Source: Actinomycetaceae bacterium (GTDB taxonomy: Bacteria; Actinomycetota; Actinomycetes; Actinomycetales; Actinomycetaceae). Taken from it: a DNA stretch of 64,000 bases. The notes below the pieces were generated by a model, which was not told where the DNA came from, ran no database searches, and saw only the letters and a program-made list of their open reading frames with translations. Of the stretch, positions 45,784 through 55,080 are shown in pieces. Positions within the stretch are counted from its first letter, which is position 1. Every line of letters begins with the position of its first letter. A program made the translations under genes and the position numbers. Location: contig JAUNAP010000002.1 in NCBI GenBank assembly GCA_030527545.1, positions 248,001-312,000 of the forward strand. The letters are read 5' to 3'.

Positions 45784-46503
45784 ATGAGCGACAACGACAT
45801 GCCGGCCTACGGCGCCCGCCGGGCCCCCGGCGAGCACGCCGAACCGGTAACCACCGGCGCGCCCTACCAGCCCGGTGGTCCCGAGGCCCACTACGATCCC
45901 TATCGCGGTTCGACGCCGCAGGTTGGCGGGCCGGCCCCGCACGAGCCTGGCAAGCTGCCGGGCCGCGGGCTGCCGATCACCCTCATCGTCCTCGGCGCGA
46001 TCATCGCTTTCCTGCTGGCGCCTATCGTCGGTCTCGTCGCCGGCGTCGGGTCCTTCGTCGGCGGCATGGATTTCGATCAGATCGAGCAGCAGGCGAAGGG
46101 GACGGCTACGGGCGAGAATCCCAAGACGATCGATGCCGAGGCCAACGATGTCATCGTTATCCTGCTGTCGGACGAATCTGAGCAGGACGCGACGTGCGAG
46201 GTCACGGGCGCTGACGGCGCTCAGGTGAAGGTGGCGGGGAACCAGGAGCAATCGGGGATCACTAGCCACTCCTACGTCGTGGAGGAGAAGGGTGCCTACA
46301 CGGTCGCCTGCACGCGCGCGGACGGCTCGCCCGCCACGTCCATGCAGGTAATGAGCATGAGCGTAGGCGCCATGGGGAGCTCGGCTCTCATCGCCGGTGG
46401 CATCACCTTCCTCGTGGGTCTCGCCATGCTCGTCGGTGGCATCATCTGGCTCGTCAAGCGCAACAAGCAGCGTCGCGCGATGATGTCGTCCTACCGCATG
46501 TAG
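45784..46503 (+). CDS. hypothetical membrane protein with extracytoplasmic domain
   Basis: This 239-residue protein has a Pro/Gly-rich N terminus (~1-60), a membrane helix (~64-92), an extracytoplasmic domain (~95-195) containing two cysteines (ATCEVT and VACTRA) likely to form a disulphide, and a second helix (~205-228) with a basic tail. I do not recognise the domain; it resembles small beta-sandwich extracytoplasmic proteins of actinobacteria. The start is ATG 45784 after CGAGGAGG. It is followed by a terminator hairpin. Confidence 0.72.
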   Translation: MSDNDMPAYGARRAPGEHAEPVTTGAPYQPGGPEAHYDPYRGSTPQVGGPAPHEPGKLPGRGLPITLIVLGAIIAFLLAPIVGLVAGVGSFVGGMDFDQIEQQAKGTATGENPKTIDAEANDVIVILLSDESEQDATCEVTGADGAQVKVAGNQEQSGITSHSYVVEEKGAYTVACTRADGSPATSMQVMSMSVGAMGSSALIAGGITFLVGLAMLVGGIIWLVKRNKQRRAMMSSYRM

Positions 46504-46519
46504 GCCGCACCTTGCCCAA

Positions 46520-46550
46520 CCACCCCCGCATCGCACCGGTGCGGGGGTGG
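46520..46550 (+). terminator. hairpin after the two-helix membrane protein gene
   Basis: CCACCCCCGCA pairs with TGCGGGGGTGG (11 bp), nine-base loop, 16 bases after the stop at 46503. Confidence 0.7.
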
Positions 46551-46603
46551 ACTATAGGCTAGGCCTGTCAGCCCTCGATTCTTTTGGAGAAAGCGACGAC
46601 GTC

Positions 46604-47239
46604 ATGACCGATCGACCCGATGATCTGACCACCCCCATGCCTTCCCAGGGCGCGCACGCTGCATCGACGCGAGCCTACCCGACTTACCCGACGCCGCCGG
46701 CCTATCCTCGCTTCGAGGGCGTGGACGGGCCCGAGGTCGATGCGGTGCGCTCGCGCGCGTCCCAGCCGCCGCTGCCGCAAGCCACTCCCTCTTCTGTCGC
46801 GCCCCAGCCCGCCGCCCCGGGACCCTACGCGCCCTCGGTGCCGCCGTCGACGCCCGCATCGACCCCACCCCCGGCCCGAGCGCCCCAGCCTGAGCGGACC
46901 CCGTCCGGCAAGGACGACGGGTTCTTTGGGGCGCTGTTTGACTTCTCGTTCGAGCGTTACGTCTCGCTGCGCTGGGCGAAGGTCGTCTACGTGTGCGTGC
47001 TCGTCCTCAACGCGTTGATGGCGATGGGCGTATTCACGACCATCGCCTCAGCTTCGGCGGCAGCGTCCTACATGGGCGGCGGGGGACCCAGCGGTCTCGC
47101 GATTCTCTTCGGATTGGCACTGTCGGTGGCCCTGTTCATTGGGGCGACGCTCGTTGTGCGCGTCTGTCTCGAAGCGCTTATCGCGCTCATCCAGCAGACC
47201 CGTTATCTGCGCTCGATCGCCGAGCGTATGGAGAAGTAG
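46604..47239 (+). CDS. DUF4282 membrane protein
   Basis: This 211-residue protein has a ~95-residue Pro/Ala/Ser-rich N-terminal region and a C-terminal DUF4282-like domain: FFGALFDFSFERYVSLRWAK, two membrane helices and VRVCLEALIALIQQTRYLRS. Function of the family is unknown. I start at ATG 46604, with GGAGAAAG upstream. A hairpin terminator follows 14 bases after the stop. It lies just before clpB but is separated from it by the terminator and a HAIR operator. Confidence 0.75.
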   Translation: MTDRPDDLTTPMPSQGAHAASTRAYPTYPTPPAYPRFEGVDGPEVDAVRSRASQPPLPQATPSSVAPQPAAPGPYAPSVPPSTPASTPPPARAPQPERTPSGKDDGFFGALFDFSFERYVSLRWAKVVYVCVLVLNALMAMGVFTTIASASAAASYMGGGGPSGLAILFGLALSVALFIGATLVVRVCLEALIALIQQTRYLRSIAERMEK

Positions 47240-47253
47240 GCCGTACACGGTCG

Positions 47254-47283
47254 CGACGACCCCGTCTCACGACGGGGTCATCG
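47254..47283 (+). terminator. terminator upstream of clpB
   Basis: CGACGACCCCGTC with GACGGGGTCATCG (12 of 13 pair), TCAC loop, followed by TGTTAT. Confidence 0.75.
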
Positions 47284-47306
47284 TGTTATCTGGAACACAT
47301 GTCAAA

Positions 47307-47327
47307 GTTGAGTGGAATAGACTCAAG
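47307..47327 (+). promoter_or_regulatory. HAIR operator and -10 of clpB
   Basis: GTTGAGT, seven bases, ACTCAAG, one end mismatch to consensus. The repeat contains TAGACT (47318-47323), the recurrent -10, so HspR binding would cover the promoter. The clpB start is 47 bases downstream. Confidence 0.9.
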
Positions 47328-47373
47328 GTGAGCGGGGTTGTTCCTTGTAGCTACGACCTAAGGAGGCCACACC

Positions 47374-49971
47374 ATGGCACAACAATTCACCATGCGCGCC
47401 AACGAGGCGCTCGGAGCGGCGGCCAGTGCCGCCCGCGCGGCTGGGAACCCCCGCGTTGACGCCCTTCACCTACTCCACTCGCTTCTCGAACACGACGACG
47501 GTCTCGCCGTGTCGCTGCTCGAGGCAGCCGGCGCCTCGCGAAAGGACATTGGCGCCCAGGTGCGCGCCAAGCTCGTCGCTTTGCCGCAAGCAAGCTCGCC
47601 AACACAGACGACGCCCGAGCTTGACCCGGGCCTCGCGCGCGTCATTACCCGTGCGAATGAACGCGCCGAAGAATGGGGCGACGCCTACATCTCCGTCGAC
47701 GTCCTTCTCCTTGCTCTCGCCGACTCCGATACCGTCGCCGGCGAGATCTTGCGCGCCCACGGCGCGAGCGGCGAGGAACTCGCCCGCGCGCTGCCTAAGA
47801 TTCGCGGAGGCAAGAGCGTGGACACGCCCAATCCCGAAAACCAATTCGAAGCCCTCGCCAAGTACGCACGCGACCTCACGGCCGTCGCCCGTGAAGGCAA
47901 GCTCGATCCCGTCATCGGCCGCGACGAGGAGATTCGCCGCGTCGTCCAGGTGCTTTCACGGCGTACGAAGAACAACCCCGTGCTCATTGGCGAAGCGGGC
48001 GTCGGCAAAACCGCCGTCGTTGAGGGGCTCGCCCAGCGTATCGTCGCCGGGGACGTCCCCGAGTCGCTACGCGGCAAGACCCTGCTTGCCCTCGATCTCG
48101 CGGGCATGGTCGCCGGTGCCAAGTATCGCGGCGACTTCGAAGAGCGACTCAAAGCCGTTCTTGACGAGATCGTCGCCTCTAACGGGCAGGTCATCACGTT
48201 TATTGACGAGCTTCACACCGTCGTGGGCGCGGGCGGAGCCGAGGGGTCGATGGACGCCTCGAATATGCTCAAGCCCATGCTCGCGCGCGGGGAACTGCGG
48301 CTCGTAGGTGCGACGACCCTCGACGAATACCGCGAGTCGATCGAAAAGGATCCAGCGCTCGAACGCCGCTTCCAGCAGGTCTATGTCGGCGAACCCAGCG
48401 TCGATGATACGGTCGCCATCTTGCGTGGTATCGCCCCAAAGTACGAGGCCCACCACAAGGTGACGATCTCCGACGGCGCCCTCGTTGCAGCCGCGACGCT
48501 GTCCGACCGCTACATCACCGACCGCAACCTGCCCGACAAGGCGATCGACCTCGTCGACGAAGCAGCCTCGCGGCTGCGCATGGAGCTCGACTCCTCGCCC
48601 GAAGAGATCGATAAGACGAGACGTGCGCTCGATCGTCTCAAGATGGAGGAGGCCTACCTGGCGGACTCGTCCACCGACGAGGCCGACGCCGAGCGCCTCA
48701 CCAAGCTGCGCGGCGACATTGCCGATCTGCAGGAGAACTACGACGCGCTCGCGGCCAGGTGGGAGGCCGAGAAGGCCGGGCGCAACCGTGTCGGCGATCT
48801 GCGTGCGAAGCTTGACGAGCTCAACACCGAGCTCGACGTAGCCATGCGCGCCGGGGAGTGGGAACGGGCCGGGAGACTACAAAACGGCGAGATTCCGGTT
48901 ATCCTTCGCGAGATTGCCGAGGCGGAGGAGGGGGAGTCCCGCAGCGAAGCATCGGCCGATCTCATGGTTCCCGAGCGCGTGGGTGCCCGAGAGATCGCAG
49001 AGGTCGTCGAGTCGTGGACGGGTATCCCCACCGGCAAGATGCTGGCGGGCGAGCAGGAAAAGCTCGTCGCCATGGAAGACCACATTGGCCGCCGCCTCAT
49101 CGGGCAAACTCGGGCCGTTGAGGCCGTGGCCAACGCCGTGCGCCGCTCGCGTGCCGGGATCGCCGATCCCGATCGACCCACTGGTTCCTTCCTCTTCCTC
49201 GGCCCCACGGGCGTGGGCAAGACGGAGCTGGCGCGTTCGCTCGCTGAGTTCCTCTTCGACGATGCACGGGCGATGGTGCGTATCGATATGTCGGAGTACC
49301 ACGATGCTCACGCGGTTTCGCGACTTATCGGTGCGCCCCCGGGATACGTCGGCTACGACGAGGGCGGCCAGCTCACCGAGGCGGTGCGTAGGCGCCCCTA
49401 CAGCGTCGTGCTTCTCGATGAGGTCGAAAAGGCTCACCCCGATATTTTCAATGTTTTCTTGCAGGTTTTCGATGAGGGGCGACTCACCGATGGCCAGGGG
49501 AGGACCGTCGATTTCAGAAACACGATTGTCATTATGACGTCGAACATTGGTTCTGGGCTTTTGCTTGACGCCCAAGAGGATAAGGCCGCGCAACACGAGG
49601 CAGTCATGGCTGCCGTGAGGCGTTCTTTCAAACCGGAATTCCTCAACCGCCTCGACGAGATTGTTGTCTTCGATCCGCTCAGCGAATCGGAATTGTCGCG
49701 CATCGTCGATCTGCAGGTCGAGCGGCTGGCGCAGCGCCTGGCGCACAGGCGACTGGAGCTCGATGTCGATGCCTCGGCGCGGCGCTGGCTCGTCAAGGCG
49801 GGCTACGATCCGGCCTACGGTGCGCGACCGCTCAAGAGGCTCATTCAGACGCACATCGGCGATCAGCTGGCCCTCAAGCTCCTGGCCGGCGAGATCGCCG
49901 AAGGCCAGCGCGTACGCGTTGTTCGTGAGGATGTCGCGCCCGGAGAGAGGTTCCAACTTACCGTTCGGTAG
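47374..49971 (+). CDS. clpB: disaggregase ClpB (Hsp100)
   Basis: This 865-residue AAA+ protein rescues aggregated proteins with DnaK. The N domain begins [23 protein letters not shown]1 has Walker [17 protein letters not shown] and VTFIDELHT-type Walker B ([15 protein letters not shown]). The middle coiled coil spans ~405-525 and NBD2 has Walker [15 protein letters not shown] and [35 protein letters not shown] is the sensor-2 region. No IGF loop for ClpP is seen, consistent with ClpB. ATG 47374 has TAAGGAGG upstream. It is in the HspR regulon by its HAIR site. Confidence 0.98.
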   Translation: MAQQFTMRANEALGAAASAARAAGNPRVDALHLLHSLLEHDDGLAVSLLEAAGASRKDIGAQVRAKLVALPQASSPTQTTPELDPGLARVITRANERAEEWGDAYISVDVLLLALADSDTVAGEILRAHGASGEELARALPKIRGGKSVDTPNPENQFEALAKYARDLTAVAREGKLDPVIGRDEEIRRVVQVLSRRTKNNPVLIGEAGVGKTAVVEGLAQRIVAGDVPESLRGKTLLALDLAGMVAGAKYRGDFEERLKAVLDEIVASNGQVITFIDELHTVVGAGGAEGSMDASNMLKPMLARGELRLVGATTLDEYRESIEKDPALERRFQQVYVGEPSVDDTVAILRGIAPKYEAHHKVTISDGALVAAATLSDRYITDRNLPDKAIDLVDEAASRLRMELDSSPEEIDKTRRALDRLKMEEAYLADSSTDEADAERLTKLRGDIADLQENYDALAARWEAEKAGRNRVGDLRAKLDELNTELDVAMRAGEWERAGRLQNGEIPVILREIAEAEEGESRSEASADLMVPERVGAREIAEVVESWTGIPTGKMLAGEQEKLVAMEDHIGRRLIGQTRAVEAVANAVRRSRAGIADPDRPTGSFLFLGPTGVGKTELARSLAEFLFDDARAMVRIDMSEYHDAHAVSRLIGAPPGYVGYDEGGQLTEAVRRRPYSVVLLDEVEKAHPDIFNVFLQVFDEGRLTDGQGRTVDFRNTIVIMTSNIGSGLLLDAQEDKAAQHEAVMAAVRRSFKPEFLNRLDEIVVFDPLSESELSRIVDLQVERLAQRLAHRRLELDVDASARRWLVKAGYDPAYGARPLKRLIQTHIGDQLALKLLAGEIAEGQRVRVVREDVAPGERFQLTVR

Positions 49972-50065
49972 GGCTGGTCAGGCAACTGAATAGACCCGTC
50001 TAGACCACGCGCTAAACCTCACAGCTGGTTAATATGTTGCGAGGTGGTGAGAGGGCGGTAAGCTT

Positions 50066-50115
50066 GAGGTCGGGCCCCGCGTGTTCCGCTAAGTGGGCAC
50101 GCCGGGTCCGACCTC
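50066..50115 (+). terminator. long imperfect hairpin after clpB
   Basis: Arms 50066-50083 and 50098-50115 pair over 18 positions with one mismatch and one G-T pair; 14-base loop. It lies 94 bases after clpB and 91 before the TetR-type gene; terminator or 5' UTR element. Confidence 0.5.
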
Positions 50116-50206
50116 GCTCTCTATCGTCGGGTTGGGAATGGTGGCGTGTGGGGTATATCATGTTTTCGGGGCTGCTCGAGGCGGTGCCTTGCTGAAGGGG
50201 GGGGAC

Positions 50207-51220
50207 ATGGCCGATTCGAAGCGTACAGGGGAACGTGGACCGTACGCGGGAGGCGTGGCTCGCCGAGAGGCGATACTTGATGCGACGGTCGACATGATCG
50301 CCGAGGTGGGCTACCACGGCCTGTCGATGCGTGACGTCGCGCGCCGCGTCGGTATTTCTCACCCCGGCGTCATCTACCACTTCCCCTCAAAAGACGCGCT
50401 CCTCATGGCCGTCATTGAGCGCTACGAAGAACGGTCGAACTTCAAGGTCGAGGCCATGCGCGATATGGCCCCCTTCCACGTTTTCCAGACCTTTATCGAA
50501 TTGGCTACCCAACTTGGCGAGTCCCACACCATCGTCGAGATGGAGTGCATGCTCGCCGTCGAGGCGTCCGCCGAGGTCCACCCGGCGCACGATCACTTCC
50601 AGGAACGCTTTGCAGGCCTCCAAGACATCTTGACCCAGGCCTTTGCCCAGCTCGAAACCGACGGGATGCTCGTGGCCACGGCCGCGCCCCGCGAGCTCGC
50701 CTATCAGCTTCTTGCCCAGTGGTATGGGCTACAGATTCAGTGGCTCTACAACGACGCCGACGTTCCGGTCAAAGCTGTTCTCACCCAAACGGTCCTCACC
50801 TCGCTCAATTTCGACAGGGACGGCGTGTTAGAAACCCTGTTGGACTCGCCCTTTGCTTCGCCCGAGGCGATCGCCATCGTCCAGAAGACGACCGGCAAGT
50901 CTTTGACGGACATGTTCGACGAGGGCCTACTCAGCCTCGAGGGTGGCAACCTCGAGCGTTACGGTCTCGACGAGGTCCCTGCCGAGATCATCGACAAAAT
51001 CGTGCGTTCGGGCATTCTCACCTCCGAAGACCTCGCTTACGCCCAGGAGCACAAGGGCTTTTCTATCGAGTTTCTCGGGCGCATGGTCGTCAACGGGGTT
51101 CTCGATGCCGACGAATACAAGACGCTCTCTGATCTCGGCATTGTCCCCGCGGAGGCCGTCGCCGCCCTCACGGCAGTCATGGCGGCGGGCGCGATGCAGG
51201 CAGCCCCGGCGAAGAAGTAG
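50207..51220 (+). CDS. TetR-type regulator with unusual C-terminal extension
   Basis: This 337-residue protein has a TetR helix-turn-helix near residues 20-65 (VARRVGISHPGVIYHFPSK) and a ligand domain to about residue 200. TetR proteins are usually ~190-220 residues. The extra ~130 residues (from DGVLETLLDS) hold several short helical stretches with repeated G-I/V-L-(T/D)-x-(E/D) turns (SGILTSEDLAYAQE, NGVLDADEYKTL, LGIVPAEAVAAL), resembling SHOCT-like or protein-binding helical hairpins. ATG 50207 follows AAGGGGGGGG. The next gene begins six bases after the stop. Confidence 0.8.
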   Translation: MADSKRTGERGPYAGGVARREAILDATVDMIAEVGYHGLSMRDVARRVGISHPGVIYHFPSKDALLMAVIERYEERSNFKVEAMRDMAPFHVFQTFIELATQLGESHTIVEMECMLAVEASAEVHPAHDHFQERFAGLQDILTQAFAQLETDGMLVATAAPRELAYQLLAQWYGLQIQWLYNDADVPVKAVLTQTVLTSLNFDRDGVLETLLDSPFASPEAIAIVQKTTGKSLTDMFDEGLLSLEGGNLERYGLDEVPAEIIDKIVRSGILTSEDLAYAQEHKGFSIEFLGRMVVNGVLDADEYKTLSDLGIVPAEAVAALTAVMAAGAMQAAPAKK

Positions 51221-51226
51221 CCCCTC

Positions 51227-52036
51227 GTGGAGGCCGGTCCCCTTCCCGCCGCGGTCGCCGAGGCACTGCGTGCTTTCGACTTCCCCGTCGCCCTCGCCAT
51301 CGTCGACGCAGACGGGTCGACGCGCGCCGGGGGCAATACGCAATCGATCTACCCCTGGATGTCGGTGACGAAGCTCCTTACCGCCCGTATCGTTCTCGAG
51401 GCCGTTGACGCGGGGAAGCTGGACCTCGACGACGAGGTCGATGAGGGCGTCACCGTCGAGGAGACGCTCGCCCACGCGGGAGGACTCGGTCCAGACGGGG
51501 AACGTATCTGCGCGCCGCGAACCCGCCGGATCTATTCGAATGCGGGCTACGAGCGCCTGGGGGAGGCCGCTTCCTCGGTGCTGGGACGCCCTATCGCCGA
51601 CCTGCTGACCGGTTACATGGTTGAGCTGGGCGCGCTCGTGGACTACACGACCTCGCCCGCATGGGGTCTGTCGGGGGATCTGTCCTCGCTGGCGCGGTTG
51701 ACGCGCGAGCTGGCCTGGCCCACCCGCATCGATCGGGGGCTCGACGCCGTTGCCACCCGCCCCGCTTGGCCGGGTCTGCCCGGGGTTCTGCCGGGGTATG
51801 GCCGTCACGACGATAACCTGTGGGGGTTGGGTCCGGAGATCAAGGGCGAGAAGCGTCCCCACTGGATGGGAGTTGACCAGTCGGCCTCAGCCTTCGGGCA
51901 TTTCGGGCAGTCGGGATCCTTCGTGTGGATCGATCGCTCGATCGGCCGCGCCGCCTGCTTCCTTGGCGCCGAGCCCTTCGGCGAGACTCACCGGCGCCTG
52001 TGGCCGGGTCTCAACGGGCTCGTGGCCGAGTGCTAG
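51227..52036 (+). CDS. serine beta-lactamase-like hydrolase
   Basis: This 269-residue protein looks like class C beta-lactamase/esterase EstB-type enzymes: SVTK at 46-49 (nucleophile Ser46), YSN at 103-105, and HFGQSG late in the sequence at the KTG position. No signal peptide is evident, so it probably acts in the cytoplasm, unlike true beta-lactamases. GTG 51227 is six bases after the TetR-type gene, so the two are one operon. It overlaps xthA tail to tail by four bases. Confidence 0.8.
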   Translation: MEAGPLPAAVAEALRAFDFPVALAIVDADGSTRAGGNTQSIYPWMSVTKLLTARIVLEAVDAGKLDLDDEVDEGVTVEETLAHAGGLGPDGERICAPRTRRIYSNAGYERLGEAASSVLGRPIADLLTGYMVELGALVDYTTSPAWGLSGDLSSLARLTRELAWPTRIDRGLDAVATRPAWPGLPGVLPGYGRHDDNLWGLGPEIKGEKRPHWMGVDQSASAFGHFGQSGSFVWIDRSIGRAACFLGAEPFGETHRRLWPGLNGLVAEC

Positions 52037-52809
52037 TCGGCGATCTCGATGACGACAGGGACGTGGTCGGAGGCACCCTTGCCTTTGCGCTCGTCGCGGT
52101 CGATCCGCACCGCTTCGACGCGCGCGGCAAGATCGGGCGAACACAGGGCGAAGTCGATGCGCATCCCCTCGTTTTTCGGGAAGCGTAGCTTCTGATAGTC
52201 CCAATAGGTGTAGCCCTCAGCGAGGGGCCGGGTCACTTCGGTGAGGCCCGCCGCGAGGAGCGATGCGAACGCTTCGCGTTCGGGGGCGCTCACGTGGGTG
52301 GAATCGGCGAAGGCCGCCATGTCCCACACGTCTTCGTCTCTGGGGGCGATGTTGAAGTCGCCAACGAGCGCCAGTTGAGCGTGAGGATCGGATGAGACGA
52401 CGCCGGCTACGTGGTCGCGGAGCCGCTCGAGCCACGCGAGCTTGTAGGTCATGTGCGGATCGTTCAATCCTCGCCCGTGGGGGACGTAGAGACTCCACAC
52501 ACGCACCCCGCCGCAGGTCGCCCCGATAGCGCGGGGCTCGAGCGCGTCTTTGAACAGCGGCTGGCCCTCGAAGCCTCGCTCGACGTCGGTGATGCCGATT
52601 CGCGAGACGATGGCGACCCCGTTCCACTGGTTGACGCCCCAGCAGGCGACCTCGTAACCGGCTTCCTCGAAGGGGCCGAAGGGAAACTGCTCGTCGCGAC
52701 ATTTGAGTTCTTGGAGGGCGAGGACGTCCAGGTCGTGCCGTTGGAGGACGGCGAGAATCCGGTCGATGCGGGTCCTCACCGAGTTGACGTTCCACGTGGC
52801 CATGCGCAT
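52033..52809 (-). CDS. xthA: exodeoxyribonuclease III (AP endonuclease)
   Basis: This 258-residue base-excision-repair nuclease has MATWNVNSVRTRIDRIL (Asn), LQELKCRDEQFP (metal Glu), GDFNIAPRDEDVWD (Asp/Asn), RIDFALCSPDL and the final SDHVPVVIEI with the catalytic Asp-His. The start is ATG 52809 with TAGGCT six bases upstream; ATG 52803 is a second choice. It is divergent from pyrE across only 46 bases. Confidence 0.95.
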   Translation of the reverse strand: MRMATWNVNSVRTRIDRILAVLQRHDLDVLALQELKCRDEQFPFGPFEEAGYEVACWGVNQWNGVAIVSRIGITDVERGFEGQPLFKDALEPRAIGATCGGVRVWSLYVPHGRGLNDPHMTYKLAWLERLRDHVAGVVSSDPHAQLALVGDFNIAPRDEDVWDMAAFADSTHVSAPEREAFASLLAAGLTEVTRPLAEGYTYWDYQKLRFPKNEGMRIDFALCSPDLAARVEAVRIDRDERKGKGASDHVPVVIEIAD

Positions 52810-52815
52810 GCGCCC

Positions 52816-52821
52816 AGCCTA
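52816..52821 (-). promoter_or_regulatory. -10 element of xthA (leaderless layout)
   Basis: Minus-strand TAGGCT, six bases (GGGCGC), ATG 52809. Confidence 0.5.
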
Positions 52822-52843
52822 GCCGGGTGTGCGCCGGCGTGCC

Positions 52844-52849
52844 TAAGCT
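52844..52849 (+). promoter_or_regulatory. -10 element of pyrE (leaderless layout)
   Basis: TAAGCT, six bases (AGGGGC), ATG 52856. With the xthA element it makes a compact divergent pair. Confidence 0.5.
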
Positions 52850-52855
52850 AGGGGC

Positions 52856-53431
52856 ATGCACACGAATGACTCCCACAAGGCCCGCCTCGCCCAGCTCGTC
52901 AAAGAGCTCGCCGTCGTCCACGGCGATGTCACGCTCGCCTCGGGCAAGAAGTCGAGTTTCTATGTCGACATGCGCCGAGCGACCCTCCACCACGAGGCCG
53001 CCCCCCTCATCGGCCACGTCATGCTTGATCTCCTTGAGGAGGCCGGTTTCGCTCCCGACGACATCGACGCCGTCGGTGGATTGACGATGGGGGCCGATCC
53101 GGTGGCGACCGCGATCCTGCACGCGGCGGCCTCGCGCGGCCTCGACGTCGACGCTTTCGTTGTGCGTAAGGAGGCGAAAGACCACGGGATGAAGCGGCTG
53201 GTCGAAGGGCCCGACGTTGCCGGCAAGCGCGTCGTCGTCCTCGAAGACACCTCGACGACGGGTGGTTCGCCGCTGCAGGCGGCCCGCACGCTCGAGGAAG
53301 CAGGGGCCACGGTGGTGGCGGTGGCCGTTATCGTCGATCGCGACACCGGGGCGCGCGAGCGTATCGAGGAGGCGGGCTACCCCTACTTCTCGGCCCTGGG
53401 CCTTACCGATCTTGGTCTTTCGGGGCGATAG
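52856..53431 (+). CDS. pyrE: orotate phosphoribosyltransferase
   Basis: This 191-residue enzyme adds ribose 5-phosphate from PRPP to orotate in pyrimidine synthesis. It has ASGKKSSFYVDMRRATLH, VGGLTMGADPVATAIL, RKEAKDHGMKRLVEG and the PRPP-binding VVLEDTSTTGGSPLQAA. Length matches the family (~180-215). ATG 52856 is preceded by a -10 at six bases. The SDR gene begins 10 bases after the stop. Confidence 0.95.
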   Translation: MHTNDSHKARLAQLVKELAVVHGDVTLASGKKSSFYVDMRRATLHHEAAPLIGHVMLDLLEEAGFAPDDIDAVGGLTMGADPVATAILHAAASRGLDVDAFVVRKEAKDHGMKRLVEGPDVAGKRVVVLEDTSTTGGSPLQAARTLEEAGATVVAVAVIVDRDTGARERIEEAGYPYFSALGLTDLGLSGR

Positions 53432-53441
53432 GAGGCGCGAG

Positions 53442-54215
53442 ATGGGAACGGCGCTCGTGACGGGGGCCAGCTCCGGGCTGGGGGAGGCCTTTGCGGAGGT
53501 TCTGGCTTCGCGTGGTCACAGGGTCGTGCTCGTCGCTCGCCGGCGAGCCCGGCTCGAGGCGCTAGCGCGCCGGCTCGAAGATGACTACGGCGTCGACACC
53601 GAGGTGCTCGTCGCTAACGTGGGAACGGAAGAGGGCCTGGCGAGCGTCTCCGCGCGGATCGGTGCAACCCCCCATCCGGTTGGTCTGCTCGTCAACAATG
53701 CCGGCTTTGGGCTCGGCCAGCCCTTCGTGGGGGGCGACCTGGCGAGGGAGCAAGCTGCCCTCGACGTCATGGTGCGCGCCGTCCTCGTTCTCACCCACTG
53801 CGCCGCCAAACACATGGCCGCGCGCGGGCGCGGGGGCATCATCAACGTCTCCTCGATCGCGGCTGGGACAGCCATGGGTACCTACGCCGCCCACAAGACC
53901 TGGGTCAATGCCTTTTCGGAGGCGATCGCGGGAGAACTGAGGCCCCGCGGGGTACGCGTTGTCAGCCTGCGTCCGGGAACGATCGCAACGGAGTTTTGGG
54001 AAGGGATCGGTCAAGACAGCGAGAAGGTCGCGACGCCGCTCATGCTTTCGGCCCGCCGGGTTGCCCGCTCGGCTCTCGCCGCGCTCGACGCCGGGCGTGT
54101 GACGTGCGTTCCCGCCTGGCAGTATCGCCTCATCGACGCGGTGAGGGCGAAGGCCCCACGCGGCATCGTGCGGGCGGTGACGTATGCGCTCCACGATCGC
54201 CGTTTCCATCTGTGA
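53442..54215 (+). CDS. short-chain dehydrogenase/reductase
   Basis: This 257-residue oxidoreductase has the NAD(P) motif TGASSGLGEAF, VVLVARRRARLEALA (basic residues that favour NADP), NNAGFGLG, and the catalytic NVSSIA serine with YAAHK (Tyr and Lys). The substrate is unknown; similarity to the DltE/SadH-type SDRs is weak. ATG 53442 follows GATAGGAGGCG. It is probably cotranscribed with pyrE. Confidence 0.88.
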   Translation: MGTALVTGASSGLGEAFAEVLASRGHRVVLVARRRARLEALARRLEDDYGVDTEVLVANVGTEEGLASVSARIGATPHPVGLLVNNAGFGLGQPFVGGDLAREQAALDVMVRAVLVLTHCAAKHMAARGRGGIINVSSIAAGTAMGTYAAHKTWVNAFSEAIAGELRPRGVRVVSLRPGTIATEFWEGIGQDSEKVATPLMLSARRVARSALAALDAGRVTCVPAWQYRLIDAVRAKAPRGIVRAVTYALHDRRFHL

Positions 54216-54240
54216 TCGGGTGGGCTCGGCGAGGCTTCGC

Positions 54241-54246
54241 TAGGGT
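54241..54246 (+). promoter_or_regulatory. -10 element of the NagD-like gene (leaderless layout)
   Basis: TAGGGT, six bases (GGAGGC), ATG 54253. GGAGG is only one base from ATG and unlikely to serve as a Shine-Dalgarno. Confidence 0.5.
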
Positions 54247-54252
54247 GGAGGC

Positions 54253-55080
54253 ATGAGCGAGAAGTCCTCGAAGGAATCACAGCAGACTCATGACAAGCCG
54301 GTCGAAGCCTGGCTGACCGATATGGACGGCGTCCTCGTTCACGAGGAGGAGGCGCTGCCGGGTGCGAAGGAGTTCTTGTCGGCGCTCGCTGACAACGACG
54401 TGCCCTACCTCGTTTTGACGAACAATTCGATTTTCACAACGCGCGATCTTGCCGCCCGCTTGCATCGGTGTGGGCTCGAGGTCCCCGAGGACCGGATCTG
54501 GACCTCGGCGCTGGCGACGGCGGAGTTTTTGAAAATCCAGTCACCGGAAACATCGGTGATGGCTGTCGGTGAGGCCGGATTGACGACTGCACTGTACACC
54601 GCCGGATTCACGATGACGACGTCCGATCCCGAATACGTCGTCTTGGGAGAGACTCGTTCCTACGATTTTCAAACGATCACGCAGGCGATCCGACTCATCA
54701 ACAGGGGGGCGAAGTTCATCGCCACGAACCCGGACGCGACGGGACCTAGCTCCCAAGGGGTGCTGCCGGCAACGGGCGCGGTCGCGGCGATGGTGACGAA
54801 AGCAACGGGCAAACAGCCCTATTTCGTCGGCAAACCCAGCCCCATCATGATCCGCGGTGGCCTCAACAAGCTCGGGGCGCACTCGGAGACGACGGCTCTC
54901 GTCGGTGACCGCATGGACACCGACATTCAGGCCGGCATCGAGACGGGCCTGCGCTCCTACCTCGTGTTGTCTGGGTCGACGAAAGAGAGCGAGATCGAGC
55001 GCTTCCCCTTCCGTCCGGGCGGGGTTTACGAGTCGATCGCCGATCTCGTTGAGATCGTCGAGGAACACGCCAAGGCATGA
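54253..55080 (+). CDS. HAD-IIA family phosphatase (NagD-like)
   Basis: This 275-residue cytosolic phosphatase has the HAD catalytic DMDGVLVHEE (nucleophile and acid Asp), the VLTNNSIFTT motif II, KPSPIMI with the lysine, and VGDRMDTDIQAG with the metal Asp. NagD-like proteins dephosphorylate nucleotides or sugar phosphates. A ~15-residue charged N-terminal extension precedes. Its stop overlaps the methylase start (ATGA). Confidence 0.9.
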   Translation: MSEKSSKESQQTHDKPVEAWLTDMDGVLVHEEEALPGAKEFLSALADNDVPYLVLTNNSIFTTRDLAARLHRCGLEVPEDRIWTSALATAEFLKIQSPETSVMAVGEAGLTTALYTAGFTMTTSDPEYVVLGETRSYDFQTITQAIRLINRGAKFIATNPDATGPSSQGVLPATGAVAAMVTKATGKQPYFVGKPSPIMIRGGLNKLGAHSETTALVGDRMDTDIQAGIETGLRSYLVLSGSTKESEIERFPFRPGGVYESIADLVEIVEEHAKA

